From: Streptomyces vinaceus
Lineage (GTDB): Bacteria > Actinomycetota > Actinomycetes > Streptomycetales > Streptomycetaceae
Reading direction: 5' to 3'
Length of the DNA: 64,000 nt
Assembly: GCF_008704935.1 (NCBI RefSeq)
Contig: NZ_CP023692.1
Span: forward strand, 1,488,001-1,552,000
Under the pieces are notes generated by a model. That model made no database searches. It had not been told where the DNA came from and was given only the letters and a program-made list of their open reading frames with translations. Positions 9,327-19,239 of the stretch are shown in pieces. How positions within the stretch are numbered: position 1 is the stretch's first letter; every line of letters starts with the position of its first letter. The position numbers were made by a program, and so were the translations under genes.

Positions 9327-9767
9327 TCAGCCTTCGGAGGCTTCGGCGTACGCCTGGGAGAGCTCCGGGGAGCCGGTCATCGCCCAGGACACCCCCGACT
9401 CCACCACGTTCAGCTCGCGGCCCGAGGCCAGGCGGATCACCGGCTGGCCGTTGGGCCAGACCTGCCAGGCGGAGCCCAGCTTGGTCCGGATGATCACCGT
9501 GCCGAGGTAGAAGCCCGCGTCGTTGCCGAGCCAGGGCACGACCTCGGGGTCCCGCCGCCAGCGGGGCATCAGCTGGTCGAGGGCCTCCAACGAGGCCGGA
9601 CTCTCGTCGAGTTCCAGCCCGGCCGCGCGCGCGTGGACGCGCAGCACCTCGCACTCCGAGAACAACTCGTTGACGCCCTCGGGGTCGTCCGCGAGGGCGG
9701 CCGCGAGCCCCGCACCCCGTTCCGTTTCGTGCCGGTTCAGCCAGTGGTCCAGGAAGGGGATGTTCAT
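9327..9767 (-). CDS. DUF6278 family protein
   Basis: A 146-residue soluble protein that I match, from memory of the family, to DUF6278, a conserved Streptomyces protein of unknown function. Conserved-looking segments are NIPFLDHWLNRHETERG, SLEALDQLMPRW, WLGNDAGFYLGTVI and WQVWPNGQPVIRLASGREL. It has no signal peptide or membrane segment. It sits between exonuclease III and the glutamate transporter and probably has its own transcript, since a strong hairpin lies just upstream. Confidence 0.7.
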   Translation of the reverse strand: MNIPFLDHWLNRHETERGAGLAAALADDPEGVNELFSECEVLRVHARAAGLELDESPASLEALDQLMPRWRRDPEVVPWLGNDAGFYLGTVIIRTKLGSAWQVWPNGQPVIRLASGRELNVVESGVSWAMTGSPELSQAYAEASEG

Positions 9768-9847
9768 ACCGACCAGCGTGGCACCGGGATCCCGCGCTGG
9801 CCACAGGGCGCGCGGGATCCGTCCGGCGGGCCGGGGCCAGGCCGTGA

Positions 9848-9888
9848 CTTTCGGATCACGGCGGGCCCGGGGCGCCCTGATCCGAAAG
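9848..9888. terminator. Hairpin terminator downstream of exonuclease III
   Basis: A perfect 11-bp inverted repeat, CTTTCGGATCA and TGATCCGAAAG, with a 19-base GC-rich loop. It lies just after the stop of the exonuclease gene and before the DUF6278 gene on the same strand. An operator for DUF6278 is the alternative reading. Confidence 0.6.
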
Positions 9889-9895
9889 ACACGAC

Positions 9896-10681
9896 CTAGG
9901 CGTCCAGCGCGAGGTCGACGACCACCGGGGCGTGGTCCGAGGCACCCTTGCCCTTGCGCTCCTCACGGTCGACGTACGCATCGGTGACGGCCTTCGCGAA
10001 GGGCTCGTTCCCGTAGACCAGGTCGATGCGCATGCCCCGGTTCTTGGGGAAGGCGAGCTGACGATAGTCCCAGTACGTGTACGGCCGGTCGTACTTGAGG
10101 GGGCGCGGCACCACGTCGGAGAGCCCGGCGCCGCGCAGCGCCTCCAGGGCGGCGCGCTCGGCGGGGGTCACATGGGTCAGGCCCGCGAAGACCGCCGGGT
10201 CGTACACGTCCTCGTCGGTCGGGGCCACGTTGTAGTCGCCGAGGACCGCGAACGGGCGCGGGCCGGCCGCGTCTTCGGCGACGGCGGCGGTCAGCGCCCG
10301 GAACCAGTCCAGCTTGTAGCCGTAGTGGTCGTGCTCGACCTCCCGCCCGTTCGGCACGTACACCGACCACAGGCGGACCCCGCCGCAGGTGGCGGAGATC
10401 GCCCGGGGCTCCTCGACGCCCTCGTACTCGGGGCCGCCGGGCAGGCCCCGGACCACGTCCTCCAGGCCGACCTTGGAGATCAGGGCCACCCCGTTCCACC
10501 TGCCGGTGGCGTTGACGGCCGCCTCGTAGCCCAGCTCGCGCAGCTGCTCGTACGGGAACTGCGCCTCGGAGCACTTGGTCTCCTGGACGCACACGACATC
10601 GGTGCCGGAGCTCTCCAGCCAGGCCAGCAGCCGGGGCAGCCGGGCGGTGATCGAGTTGACGTTGAACGTGGCGATACGCAT
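9896..10681 (-). CDS. xth: Exodeoxyribonuclease III
   Basis: A Mg-dependent AP endonuclease and 3'-5' exonuclease of base-excision repair, 261 residues. It begins with the family motif MRIATFNVNSI, then CVQETK (metal-binding Glu), GDYNVAPTDEDVYD, RIDLVYGN and the C-terminal SDHAPVVVD with the catalytic Asp-His pair. I start at this ATG because the family begins exactly there; the upstream GTG at 10705 would add eight non-conserved residues. It follows the MBL-fold gene by 30 bases on the same strand. Confidence 0.93.
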   Translation of the reverse strand: MRIATFNVNSITARLPRLLAWLESSGTDVVCVQETKCSEAQFPYEQLRELGYEAAVNATGRWNGVALISKVGLEDVVRGLPGGPEYEGVEEPRAISATCGGVRLWSVYVPNGREVEHDHYGYKLDWFRALTAAVAEDAAGPRPFAVLGDYNVAPTDEDVYDPAVFAGLTHVTPAERAALEALRGAGLSDVVPRPLKYDRPYTYWDYRQLAFPKNRGMRIDLVYGNEPFAKAVTDAYVDREERKGKGASDHAPVVVDLALDA

Positions 10682-10711
10682 GCCGTCCAACCTACCGCCC
10701 GGCACCGACAG

Positions 10712-11344
10712 TCACAGCTGGGCGGCCTCGCCGGCGGCGAGGCGCCCGTGGTCGGTGCCGCCCAGGGCCGCCAGGGCGCCGTCGTAGATCGGCCGGGCGA
10801 TGTCCGAGAGGTAGGCGTCGTGGATGTCGATGGCCCGGCGCGGCTTGACCTCGCGCAGGTAGTCGATCACCTCGGCGACCTTGTTCCAGGGCGCGTGCAC
10901 CGGGAGCATCAAGGTGTCCACGGGCACCTCGGGCACCGTCAGCGCGTCTCCCGGGTGGAAGAGCGAACCCTCCACGAGGTAGCCGACATTGGTGACCCGC
11001 GGGATGTCCGGGTGGATCACCGCGTGCAGCTCTCCGTGGACCTGGACCTCGAAGCCGGCGGCGCTGAAGGCGTCCCCGTGGCCGACGGTGTGCACCCGGC
11101 CCGGATAGGCGGGGGCCAGCCGCTCCGCGACGCTGCGCAGCGTCCAGAGCGCGGCCGCCGGGTTGGCGTCGAGGGCCGCGCGCAGCCGGCCCTCCTCGAA
11201 GTGGTCGGGGTGCTCGTGCGTGACGAGCAGGGCGTCCGCCCCGAGCCCGGCGTCGGGCTCGCTGAAGGCGCCCGGGTCGATGACGAGCACGCGCCCGTCC
11301 TTCTCCAGTTGGACACAGGAGTGCAGCCGCTTGGTGAGCTTCAT
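10712..11344 (-). CDS. MBL-fold metal-dependent hydrolase (UlaG-like)
   Basis: A 210-residue metallo-beta-lactamase-fold protein. The metal-binding motif HEHPDH (residues 43-48), HGELHAVIHP and FHPGDAL supply the expected zinc ligands, and a further His is at DIHDAYL. It resembles the small MBL hydrolases annotated as UlaG-like; its substrate is unknown. It stands between a membrane protein and exonuclease III, with no clear functional link. Confidence 0.8.
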   Translation of the reverse strand: MKLTKRLHSCVQLEKDGRVLVIDPGAFSEPDAGLGADALLVTHEHPDHFEEGRLRAALDANPAAALWTLRSVAERLAPAYPGRVHTVGHGDAFSAAGFEVQVHGELHAVIHPDIPRVTNVGYLVEGSLFHPGDALTVPEVPVDTLMLPVHAPWNKVAEVIDYLREVKPRRAIDIHDAYLSDIARPIYDGALAALGGTDHGRLAAGEAAQL

Positions 11345-11361
11345 GGCAGCAGGCTAGCCAC

Positions 11362-11949
11362 CTACGGGGTCGCCGTTGACACCACGTAGACCCTCGGCTT
11401 GGCCGGGTCGGTGAGGTCGACGGTGACGTCCCGGGTGGGGCGCGGGTTCGGCTGCTCCAAGGTGGTGCCGTACCAGGCGTTGTCCGGGCCCCAGCTCCAC
11501 CCCGCGACGGCGGCGTCGTGCGGGCTGATGGAGACCTCGCGGGTCAGTTCTGCCCGGCTGGTGCCGAGGTCGGCGAGGAAGGAGTCCAGGTCGGCGGGGG
11601 TGACCGCGAACTGCACGTACAGCCGGCTGGTGCGCCAGTTGTTGGTCTCCAGGAACCCGACCCGCCAGGCCTTCGGCGGGATCGGCACCTCGTAGATGCT
11701 GCGCTGCACCTTGGAGGGCCAGCCGGGCCGCACCTTGGTCGCGCCGACCTTGGAGGCCTTGTCCCGGCCGCTCTCGCGGCTCTGCTGGGCGGATACGGCG
11801 AGGTAGCCGGCGGGCACGCCGACCAGCAGCAGGATGATGATCGCGGTGATCCAGCGGCGCCGGACGACGTGCCGCCGGTCCTCGGCCGGGGGCGGGGCGC
11901 CGCCCTCGTCGGGGGCGGAGGCCTGGCGGGGTACGGAGGGCGGTGTCAC
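11362..11949 (-). CDS. Single-pass membrane protein of unknown function
   Basis: A 195-residue protein I do not recognise. An acidic, Pro-rich cytoplasmic N-terminus and RRRW precede one membrane helix (ITAIIILLLVGVPAGYLAV). The remaining ~140 residues would be outside, with several Trp and a repeated beta-like pattern (YVQFAVTPADLDSFL, SWGPDNAWYGT, DVTVDLTDPAKPRVYVV). The GTG start overlaps the ROK kinase stop (GTGA), so it is translated downstream of the kinase. Confidence 0.75.
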   Translation of the reverse strand: MTPPSVPRQASAPDEGGAPPPAEDRRHVVRRRWITAIIILLLVGVPAGYLAVSAQQSRESGRDKASKVGATKVRPGWPSKVQRSIYEVPIPPKAWRVGFLETNNWRTSRLYVQFAVTPADLDSFLADLGTSRAELTREVSISPHDAAVAGWSWGPDNAWYGTTLEQPNPRPTRDVTVDLTDPAKPRVYVVSTATP

Positions 11950-13274
11950 CGCGGGCCCCCGTCCTCGGTCCCGGCGGGCTTCGCGTCCGCCGCCCCGGCC
12001 GCCCCGGCCCCGGTCTCCGCCGTCTCGGTCTCGGCGGGCCCGACGGGCTCGATCTCGGCGGGCCTGGGGTCGGCGGGCTTGGGGTCGGCGGGCTTCGTCT
12101 CCTCGGCCCGGAGGCCGGCGGCCTTGCGCTCCAGGGTGGCCGGGGTGTCGATCAGGCCCCACTGCGCGTAGCGCTCGTACCGCTCCACGCGCCGGCGCGT
12201 GGCGCGGCGGAAGCGGCGGGCGACGAGCCGGGCCAGGTCGGCGGCACCGACCATGCCGGCCTCGGGGCCCAGCTGGGCCTTGGCGATCCGGGCCTCGGGG
12301 CGGTAGCCGCGCCCGGTGAGGTGGCGCCGGAAGGCGTCCCGGGCGGGCCCGATCAGCAGGTCGTCGGCGGCGCTGACGCCTCCGCCGATGACGAAGCAGG
12401 AGGGGTCGAGGGCGGCGGCGAGGTTGGCGATGCCGACGCCGAGCCACTGGCCGATGTCGTCCAGGAGCTCGACGCACATGGCGTCGCCCTCCCGGGCCAG
12501 CTCGGTGATGAGCGGCCCGGTGATCTCCGAGACGTTGCCGCCGACCCGGGCGATGATCTCGTGCGCGACGGGCGAGTCGGCGGCCGCCAGCTCGCGGGCC
12601 TCGCGGACCAGGGCGTTGCCGGAGCTGTACTGCTCCCAGCAGCCGCGGTTGCCGCAGGGGCAGCGGTGCCCGCCGGGTACGACCTGCATGTGGCCGAACT
12701 CGCCGGCCACCCCGAAGCGGCCGCGCTTGACCTGGCCGCCTTCGAGGATCGCGCCGCCGATGCCGGTACCCAGCGTGATCATGACCAGGTGGTCCTCGCC
12801 GCGGCCGGCGCCGAAGCGCCACTCCGCCCAGGCGGCGGTGTTGGCGTCGTTGTCCACCATGACCGGGACGGCGAGCCGGGACTGGAGCGCGTCGCGCAGC
12901 GGCTCGTCGCGCCAGGCCAGGTGGGGTGCGAAGAGCACCCGGGAGCGGTCGGCGTCGACCCAGCCGGCCGCGCCGATGCCCACGGCGTGGACGTCGTGCC
13001 GGTCGGACAGGTCGAGGACCAGCTCGACGATGGTGTCCTCGACGACCTTGGGGCTCTTGGACTTGTCGGGGGTCTCGGTGCGGATCTTCTCCAGGATGAT
13101 CCCGTCGGCGTCGACGACGCCGGCCATCACCTTGGTGCCGCCGATGTCGATGCCTACGGTCGGGACGCGCGGGGCGGTCAGGTGCGACCGGCGCTCACGG
13201 GTCCCGATGGTCCGCAGGACGGTGCCTCGCGCCGCCCCCCGGTGGGCGAGCGCAAAGTCCCGGTACGTGCTCAT
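11946..13274 (-). CDS. ROK family sugar kinase (glucokinase-like)
   Basis: A cytoplasmic ATP-dependent hexose kinase of 442 residues. The phosphate loop GIDIGGTKVMAGVVD, catalytic Asp in VDNDANTAAWAEW, TLGTGIGGAI, the EFGHM segment and the zinc motif CPCGNRGCWEQY are all present, so it is a kinase-type ROK protein rather than a repressor (no HTH). The last ~70 residues form a low-complexity Pro/Ala/Glu tail with KPADPKPADPRPAE repeats, not part of the ROK fold. It lies 16 bases below the sugar ABC transporter genes, so it may phosphorylate the imported sugar. Confidence 0.85.
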   Translation of the reverse strand: MSTYRDFALAHRGAARGTVLRTIGTRERRSHLTAPRVPTVGIDIGGTKVMAGVVDADGIILEKIRTETPDKSKSPKVVEDTIVELVLDLSDRHDVHAVGIGAAGWVDADRSRVLFAPHLAWRDEPLRDALQSRLAVPVMVDNDANTAAWAEWRFGAGRGEDHLVMITLGTGIGGAILEGGQVKRGRFGVAGEFGHMQVVPGGHRCPCGNRGCWEQYSSGNALVREARELAAADSPVAHEIIARVGGNVSEITGPLITELAREGDAMCVELLDDIGQWLGVGIANLAAALDPSCFVIGGGVSAADDLLIGPARDAFRRHLTGRGYRPEARIAKAQLGPEAGMVGAADLARLVARRFRRATRRRVERYERYAQWGLIDTPATLERKAAGLRAEETKPADPKPADPRPAEIEPVGPAETETAETGAGAAGAADAKPAGTEDGGPR

Positions 13275-13290
13275 CGAGTCGTGTCGTCCC

Positions 13291-14138
<848 letters not shown>

Positions 14139-14142
<4 letters not shown>

Positions 14143-15170
14143 TTCGCCTCCGCCCGCTTGCGGACCCATGCGTTGAGCAGTGTCGCCAGCAGGAGCATCG
14201 CGCCGAGGAAGAACTTGAACCAGTCCGGGTTCCACTGGGCGTACACGATGCCGTTGCTGGTCATGCCGAAGATGAAGGCTCCGACGGCCGAGCCGATCGC
14301 GGAGCCGTAGCCGCCGGTCATCAGGCAGCCGCCGATGACGGCCGCGATGATGTAGAGGAACTCGTTGCCGACGCCCTCGCCCGACTGGACCACGTCGAAC
14401 GAGAAGAGGATGTGCTGGCCGGAGATCCAGGCGCACAGGGCGACGCCCATGTAGAGGCCGATCCGGGTCTTGACCACGGGGACGCCGGTCGCGCGTGCCG
14501 CGTCCGCCCCGCCGCCGACCGCGAAGATCCAGTTGCCGGCGCGGGTGCGCAGCAGGATCCAGGTGGCGACGGCCACCAGGGCCAGCCACCACAGGATGGT
14601 GACCTTGAGCGTGACGGAGCCGACGTTCCACTGCGAGGCGAAGAGCGCGCGGGCGGAGGAGAAGCCCTCCATGTCGGCGATGGTCTTCGTCGAGACGGAG
14701 CCGCTGATCAGCTTGGTGAAGCCGAGGTTCAGGCCCGTCAGCATCAGGAAGGTGCCGAGCGTGATGATGAAGCTGGGCAGCTTGGTACGGGTCAGCATGA
14801 ACCCGTTGAAGAAGCCGATGGCCAGGGTGACCAGCAGGGACACCCCGACGCCCACCCACACGTTGGCGGTCATCTGGTAGCTGAACATCGAGCTGACCAG
14901 CGCCGAGGTGGTGACCATGACGCCGGCGGAGAGGTCGAACTCGCCGCCGATCATCAGCAGGGCCACCGGGCAGGCCATGATCCCGATGGTGGAGGCCGAG
15001 TACAGGATCGTGCTGAGGCTGGAGGCCTGCAGGAAGCTCGGCGCCGCGAAGGAGAAGAAGACGAAGACGGCGGCCGCGCCGACGACCGCGCCGAGCTCGG
15101 GGCGGCCGAGCAGTTTGCGGACCAGGGAGGTGGGGGCGAGCCGTTCGTCGACGGCCGTGGCCGTGCTCAT
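14139..15170 (-). CDS. Sugar ABC transporter permease (RbsC/XylH type)
   Basis: A 343-residue permease of the BPD_transp_2 family with about nine hydrophobic segments. Family marks are [33 protein letters not shown] and [17 protein letters not shown]. It overlaps both neighbours by 4 bases (solute receptor upstream, ATPase downstream). Confidence 0.9.
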
Positions 15171-16177
15171 CGGCTGCCCCGCTTGATGAACTCCTCCAGC
15201 TTGCCTGCCTCGTCGGCCGTGACGATCTGCGGTCCGGTGAGCACCGGGCGGCCGCCGCCGAGCACGTCCGCGTTGTAGCGGTACAGCCAGAGCAGGTCGA
15301 TGGCCTCGTAGCCCTGGAGGTAGGGCTGCTGGTCGACGGCGAAGCCGAGGGCGCCGGACTTGAGGTCGCGGGCGACGGACTCGTTGAGGTCGAAGGTGTC
15401 GACCTCGGCCTTGCTGCCGGCCGCGTCCTTCGCCTTGACCGCCGTCGGGGCGAAGGGGGCGCCGAGGGTGACGATCGCGTCGACGGACGGATCGGCCTGG
15501 AGCTTCGCCTGGATGGCCGCCTGGACGGAGGGCATGTTGGTGCCCTCGACGTACAGGTTCTCCATGACCCCGCCGAAGGTCTTCTTCGCCCCGGCGCAGC
15601 GCTGCTCGTGGCCGACGTTGCCCTGCTCGTGCAGGACGCAGACCGCCTTCTTCTTCCCGCGCTTGGTCAGCTCGCTGCCGACCGCCTCGCCGGCGATCTG
15701 CTCGTCCTGGCCGATGTGGGTGAGGGCCCCGTACTCGGCGGACTGGGCGGATCCGGAGTTGACCGTGATCACCGGGATGCCGGCCTTGACCGCCTTGGCG
15801 ATGACGTCCTTGAGCGCCTCGGGCTTGGCCAGGCTCACCACGATCCCGTCGACCTTCTGGTCGATGGCGTTCTGCACGAACTGGGCCTGCTGCTGGGCCT
15901 GGTCGTCGTGGGCGTAGACGAAGTTGATGTTGTCCTTGGCCGCGGCCTCCTTGGCGCCCTTCTGGACGATGTCCCAGAAGGTGTCGCCGTCGCCCGCGTG
16001 CGTGACCATCGCGAAGGTCCAGCGCGGGGTGGACACGGCGGGCCGGCCCGCCTGGGCCGCCTTCGCCCGCTCCTCGGCGCGCTTGCCGCCCGTGCTGCTG
16101 CAGCCCACGAGGGAGGCTCCCAGTACCGCCGCGAGCACGGCGCCCACGACGCGTACCCCTGTCCGAACCCTAGCCAC
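15167..16177 (-). CDS. Sugar ABC transporter substrate-binding lipoprotein
   Basis: A periplasmic-binding-protein type 1 (RbsB-like) sugar receptor. The chosen GTG has GGGAAGGG about 9 bases upstream and yields a normal lipoprotein signal ending in LVGC (Cys26); the GTG at 16237 would give an over-long N-terminus. Core motifs include [39 protein letters not shown] and [11 protein letters not shown]. The sugar cannot be named; a myo-inositol or pentose-type substrate would fit the divergent Gfo/Idh/MocA dehydrogenase. Confidence 0.87.
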   Translation of the reverse strand: MARVRTGVRVVGAVLAAVLGASLVGCSSTGGKRAEERAKAAQAGRPAVSTPRWTFAMVTHAGDGDTFWDIVQKGAKEAAAKDNINFVYAHDDQAQQQAQFVQNAIDQKVDGIVVSLAKPEALKDVIAKAVKAGIPVITVNSGSAQSAEYGALTHIGQDEQIAGEAVGSELTKRGKKKAVCVLHEQGNVGHEQRCAGAKKTFGGVMENLYVEGTNMPSVQAAIQAKLQADPSVDAIVTLGAPFAPTAVKAKDAAGSKAEVDTFDLNESVARDLKSGALGFAVDQQPYLQGYEAIDLLWLYRYNADVLGGGRPVLTGPQIVTADEAGKLEEFIKRGSR

Positions 16178-16332
16178 GTCTGCGTGCCCTTCCCTCGTCC
16201 TGCGTTGTGTGCGGTCCGCTGCTGCCAAAGCGGTCATTACGGTTCCAGCCGCTCAGTATCCGCCACAGTGGACCATGTGCGGTCATCGGGTCCTTCGAGC
16301 CCATCTGGGCCATACGGGTACTGTCGGGCGGA

Positions 16333-16361
16333 TTGACAGCCCCCGGTGAGGGGGTCAGGTT
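16333..16361 (+). promoter_or_regulatory. Promoter TTGACA-N17-CAGGTT giving a leaderless transcript
   Basis: A consensus -35 and a Streptomyces-type -10 with 17-base spacing. The -10 ends six bases before the ATG of the Gfo/Idh/MocA gene, so transcription should start at or next to the A of the ATG. No ribosome-binding site precedes that ATG, which agrees with a leaderless message. Confidence 0.55.
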
Positions 16362-16367
16362 GATTGC

Positions 16368-17372
16368 ATGCGCATCGGGGTGATCGGAACGGGCCGGATC
16401 GGCTCCTTCCACGCGGCGGCGCTGGCCCGCCACCCGGACGCCGGCTCGCTGCTGCTCGCCGACGCCGATCCCGCGCGGGCGGCGCGCCTCGCCGACCGGC
16501 TGGGCGCCACCGCGGCGCCGACGGTGGAGCAGGTCTTCACCTGGGGCGTGGACGCCCTGGTCGTGGCCTGCGCCACCGACGGGCACGCCGAGCTGGTCCT
16601 GCGCGCCGTCCGCGGCGGGCTGCCGGTCTTCTGCGAGAAGCCCCTGGCCACCGATCTGGCCCGCACGCTGGCCGTGCTGCGCGAGGTGACCGCCGCGGAC
16701 GCGGTGCTCCAGCTGGGCTTCATGCGCCGCTTCGACGCGGGCTGCCGCACCGCGCGGGAGCTGGTGCGCTCCGGGGCCCTGGGCCGGCTGCACACCGTAC
16801 GGACGATGACCGCCGATCCGGCCCCGCCGCCCGCCGCGTACCTGGCGACGTCCGGGGGCCTGTACCGGGACTGCCTGGTGCACGACTTCGACATGGTCCG
16901 CTGGGTGACCGGGCACGAGGTGGTCGAGGTGTACGCGACGGGCTCCGACGCGGGTCCGCCCGTCTTCCGGGAGCTCGGCGACGTGGACACCGCCTCGGCC
17001 GTCCTCACCCTGGACGACGGGACCCTGGCGACCTGTACGGGCACCCGGTGCAACGGCGCCGGGTACGACGTGCGGATGGAGCTGGCCGGGGAGCTCGACC
17101 AGGTCTCCTCCGGGCTGGACGACCGTACGCCGATCGCCTCGACCGAACCGCACGGCCCGCCCCCGGCGAGCAAGCCCTGGGCGGGGTTCCTGGAGCGCTT
17201 CGGTCCCGCGTACGAGGCGGAGCTGGCCGCCTTCGTCCGGCTGGTGCGCGGTGAGGGACCCAACCCGTGCGACGGCCGGGAGGCGCTGGCCGCGCTGCGG
17301 ATCGCGGAGGCGTGCGAGGTGTCGCGGCGGGAGCGGCGTACGGTCCGGATGACGGAGCTCCCGGACCTGTGA
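16368..17372 (+). CDS. Gfo/Idh/MocA family oxidoreductase (inositol 2-dehydrogenase-like)
   Basis: An NAD(P)-dependent sugar or inositol dehydrogenase, 334 residues. The Rossmann motif GVIGTGRIGSFHA, CEKPLATD (catalytic Lys), QLGFMRRFDAG and DCLVHDFDMVRW (the HD pair used for the substrate) place it near IolG. The C-terminal domain is complete. It is divergent from the sugar ABC importer and ROK kinase, suggesting a catabolic set. No Shine-Dalgarno is visible; see the leaderless promoter. Confidence 0.87.
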   Translation: MRIGVIGTGRIGSFHAAALARHPDAGSLLLADADPARAARLADRLGATAAPTVEQVFTWGVDALVVACATDGHAELVLRAVRGGLPVFCEKPLATDLARTLAVLREVTAADAVLQLGFMRRFDAGCRTARELVRSGALGRLHTVRTMTADPAPPPAAYLATSGGLYRDCLVHDFDMVRWVTGHEVVEVYATGSDAGPPVFRELGDVDTASAVLTLDDGTLATCTGTRCNGAGYDVRMELAGELDQVSSGLDDRTPIASTEPHGPPPASKPWAGFLERFGPAYEAELAAFVRLVRGEGPNPCDGREALAALRIAEACEVSRRERRTVRMTELPDL

Positions 17373-17522
17373 CGGCTCCCCCGGCGACCCGGGCCGGGAC
17401 CGCGGCCGGGGCCGGGACCGGGGCCGATGTCCGTGTCCGGTGGTGGCATGCGGTCACACTAATGCGACCGCCTGGAAGTGGAACCGGCGATTTCCGGTCA
17501 CGCGTTCCGTACTTCCGCCGGA

Positions 17523-18143
17523 TCAGCCGAAGGCGGCGAAGGTGGCGCGGCCGGTCGGGCGGTAGGTGAGGATGGCGGCCCCGTTCGGCGTCGTGCGCGA
17601 GGCGACCAGCTCGTAGGCCGTCGGCAGCCCGCCCGTCGGGAACAGCCGCCGCCCGGCGCCCAGGGCGACGGGGTACACCTCCAGGTTCAGCTCGTCCACG
17701 AGGTCCCGCGCGAGCAGCCACTGGGCCAACTGCCCGCTGCCGTGCACCTGGAGCTCCCGGTGCTCCTCCAGCCCGTCCTTGATCCGCACGATCTCGCTCT
17801 GCAACTGCTCCCCGTCGATGACGGTGGTCCCCGCCCAGGCGGGGTTCCTGAGCGTGGTCGAGGCCACGTACTTCGGCAGGCCGTTGAGCCGGCTCGCGAT
17901 CGGGTCGGTGGGCTCGGTCCTCTTCGGCCAGTAGCCGGCGAAGATGTCGTACGTGCGGCGCCCGAGCAGGAAGGCCCCGGCCCGGTCGAACAGCTCGGTG
18001 GTGAACGCGTGGACGCCCTCGTCGTGGAACGGGGTCAGCCAGCCGCCGTACTCGAACCCGCCGGCGGGGTCCTCGTCGGGCCCGCCGGGGGCCTGCATCA
18101 CGCCGTCGAGGGTCACGAAGGTGGTCAGGGTCAGCTTGCCCAT
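17523..18143 (-). CDS. Dihydrofolate reductase family protein (RibD C-terminal fold)
   Basis: A 206-residue reductase of the RibD_C/DHFR-like family. Family signatures are LTTFVTLDGVMQAPGGPDED, FLLGRRTYDIFAGYWP, KYVASTTL and LQVHGSGQLAQWLL (cofactor loop). These are stand-alone NADPH reductases of unknown substrate, not housekeeping FolA. An AAGGAG ribosome site lies 11 bases upstream. It is divergent from the SDR gene. Confidence 0.88.
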   Translation of the reverse strand: MGKLTLTTFVTLDGVMQAPGGPDEDPAGGFEYGGWLTPFHDEGVHAFTTELFDRAGAFLLGRRTYDIFAGYWPKRTEPTDPIASRLNGLPKYVASTTLRNPAWAGTTVIDGEQLQSEIVRIKDGLEEHRELQVHGSGQLAQWLLARDLVDELNLEVYPVALGAGRRLFPTGGLPTAYELVASRTTPNGAAILTYRPTGRATFAAFG

Positions 18144-18174
18144 GGCTCTGCGCTCCTTGCGTCCGGTGTCCCGT

Positions 18175-18215
18175 GCACGGGTTCCGCCCGTACGGGTTCC
18201 CCCTGTACGGGTTCA
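18175..18215. repeat. Three copies of GTACGGGTTCC at exact 15-bp steps
   Basis: The words GCACGGGTTCC, GTACGGGTTCC and GTACGGGTTCA start at 18175, 18190 and 18205. They lie between the divergent DHFR-like and SDR genes, close to the DHFR-like start codon. They may be a phased operator or just a short tandem duplication. Confidence 0.45.
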
Positions 18216-18356
18216 GACTCCCGGCCACCCCCGGACTCATCGGCGCGGCGCGCACGAACGCGAGGTCCGATTCCCGCCAGCGCCCGCCCTCCTCCCCCTA
18301 TCTCATTGAAAGCACAACGAGTTCTCGGACCATCCGTGCGATCGAAGGAGAAGAGC

Positions 18357-19097
18357 ATGAGCACCCACGACGCGGTGGTGGCCCTGGTGACCGGCGGCAG
18401 CCGGGGCATCGGGGCGGCCACGGCCCTGCGGCTGGCGCAGGACGGCGCCGATGTCGCGCTCACGTACGCCAGCGGCGAGCGGGACGCTGCCGAGGTCGTC
18501 GGCGCGATCGAGGCGCTCGGCCGGCGGGCCCTGGCCGTACGGGCCGACGTGGGCGACCCGGCGCAGGCGGTCGCCGCCGTGGAGGAGACCGTACGGGGCC
18601 TGGGGCGGATCGACGCCCTCGTGAACAACGCGGGGATCGGCGTACTCGGCCCCCTGGAGGCCCTCACCCTGGCCGATGTGGACCGGGTGCTGGCGGTCAA
18701 CGTGCGCGGGGTGTTCCTGACCACCCAGGCCGCGGCGGCGCGGATGGGCTCCGGCGGCCGGATCGTCACGATCGGCAGCTGCATGGCCGCGCGGGTCCCC
18801 GGCCCCGGCGGCACCCTGTACGCGATGAGCAAGGCCGCGCTGACCGGCCTGAACAAGGCGCTGGCGCGGGAGCTCGGCGAGCGCGGCATCACCGCGAACC
18901 TCGTGCACCCGGGCCCGGTGGACACCGACATGAACCCGGCGGACGGCCCGTACGCCGCCGCCCAGAGCGCGCTGACGGCCCTCGGGCGCTTCGGCACCAC
19001 GCGGGAGGTGGCGGGTCTGGTGTCCTTCCTCGCGGGACCGGACGCCACCTATGTGACGGGCGCCGAGTTCGCGGTGGACGGCGGCCACGCGGCGTAG
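18357..19097 (+). CDS. SDR family oxidoreductase
   Basis: A classical short-chain dehydrogenase of 246 residues: cofactor motif TGGSRGIG, NNAG (LVNNAGIG), catalytic Ser in IGSCMAAR and the YAMSK tetrad, with a PVDTDMNP loop after it. It resembles FabG-like 3-oxoacyl reductases but is not in a fatty-acid cluster. The ATG follows GAAGGAG; the frame extends upstream without a plausible start. Confidence 0.88.
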   Translation: MSTHDAVVALVTGGSRGIGAATALRLAQDGADVALTYASGERDAAEVVGAIEALGRRALAVRADVGDPAQAVAAVEETVRGLGRIDALVNNAGIGVLGPLEALTLADVDRVLAVNVRGVFLTTQAAAARMGSGGRIVTIGSCMAARVPGPGGTLYAMSKAALTGLNKALARELGERGITANLVHPGPVDTDMNPADGPYAAAQSALTALGRFGTTREVAGLVSFLAGPDATYVTGAEFAVDGGHAA

Positions 19098-19145
19098 CGC
19101 GTACCGGGGGGCACGGCGCGTACCGGGGTCGTCGCGCGTACCGGG
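19097..19145. repeat. Three copies of GCGCGTACCGGG after the SDR gene
   Basis: Copies start at 19097, 19116 and 19134, immediately after the SDR stop codon. They are spaced 18-19 bases apart and precede the terminator hairpins. Confidence 0.5.
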
Positions 19146-19152
19146 ACGCGCC

Positions 19153-19222
19153 GATGGGGCGCGCCGCCGTCGCGGTGCGCCCCATCGGGCCGTGCGCGCC
19201 CCGGGGGTGTCGGCCCCCGGGG
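19153..19222. terminator. Two hairpins between SDR and allantoicase genes
   Basis: The first pairs GATGGGGCGC with GCGCCCCATC (19153-19186). The second pairs CCCCGGGGG with CCCCCGGGG (19199-19222, six-base loop). They sit between convergent genes and probably stop transcription from both sides. Confidence 0.75.
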
Positions 19223-19239
19223 CGGTCAGGGGGAGGGCG

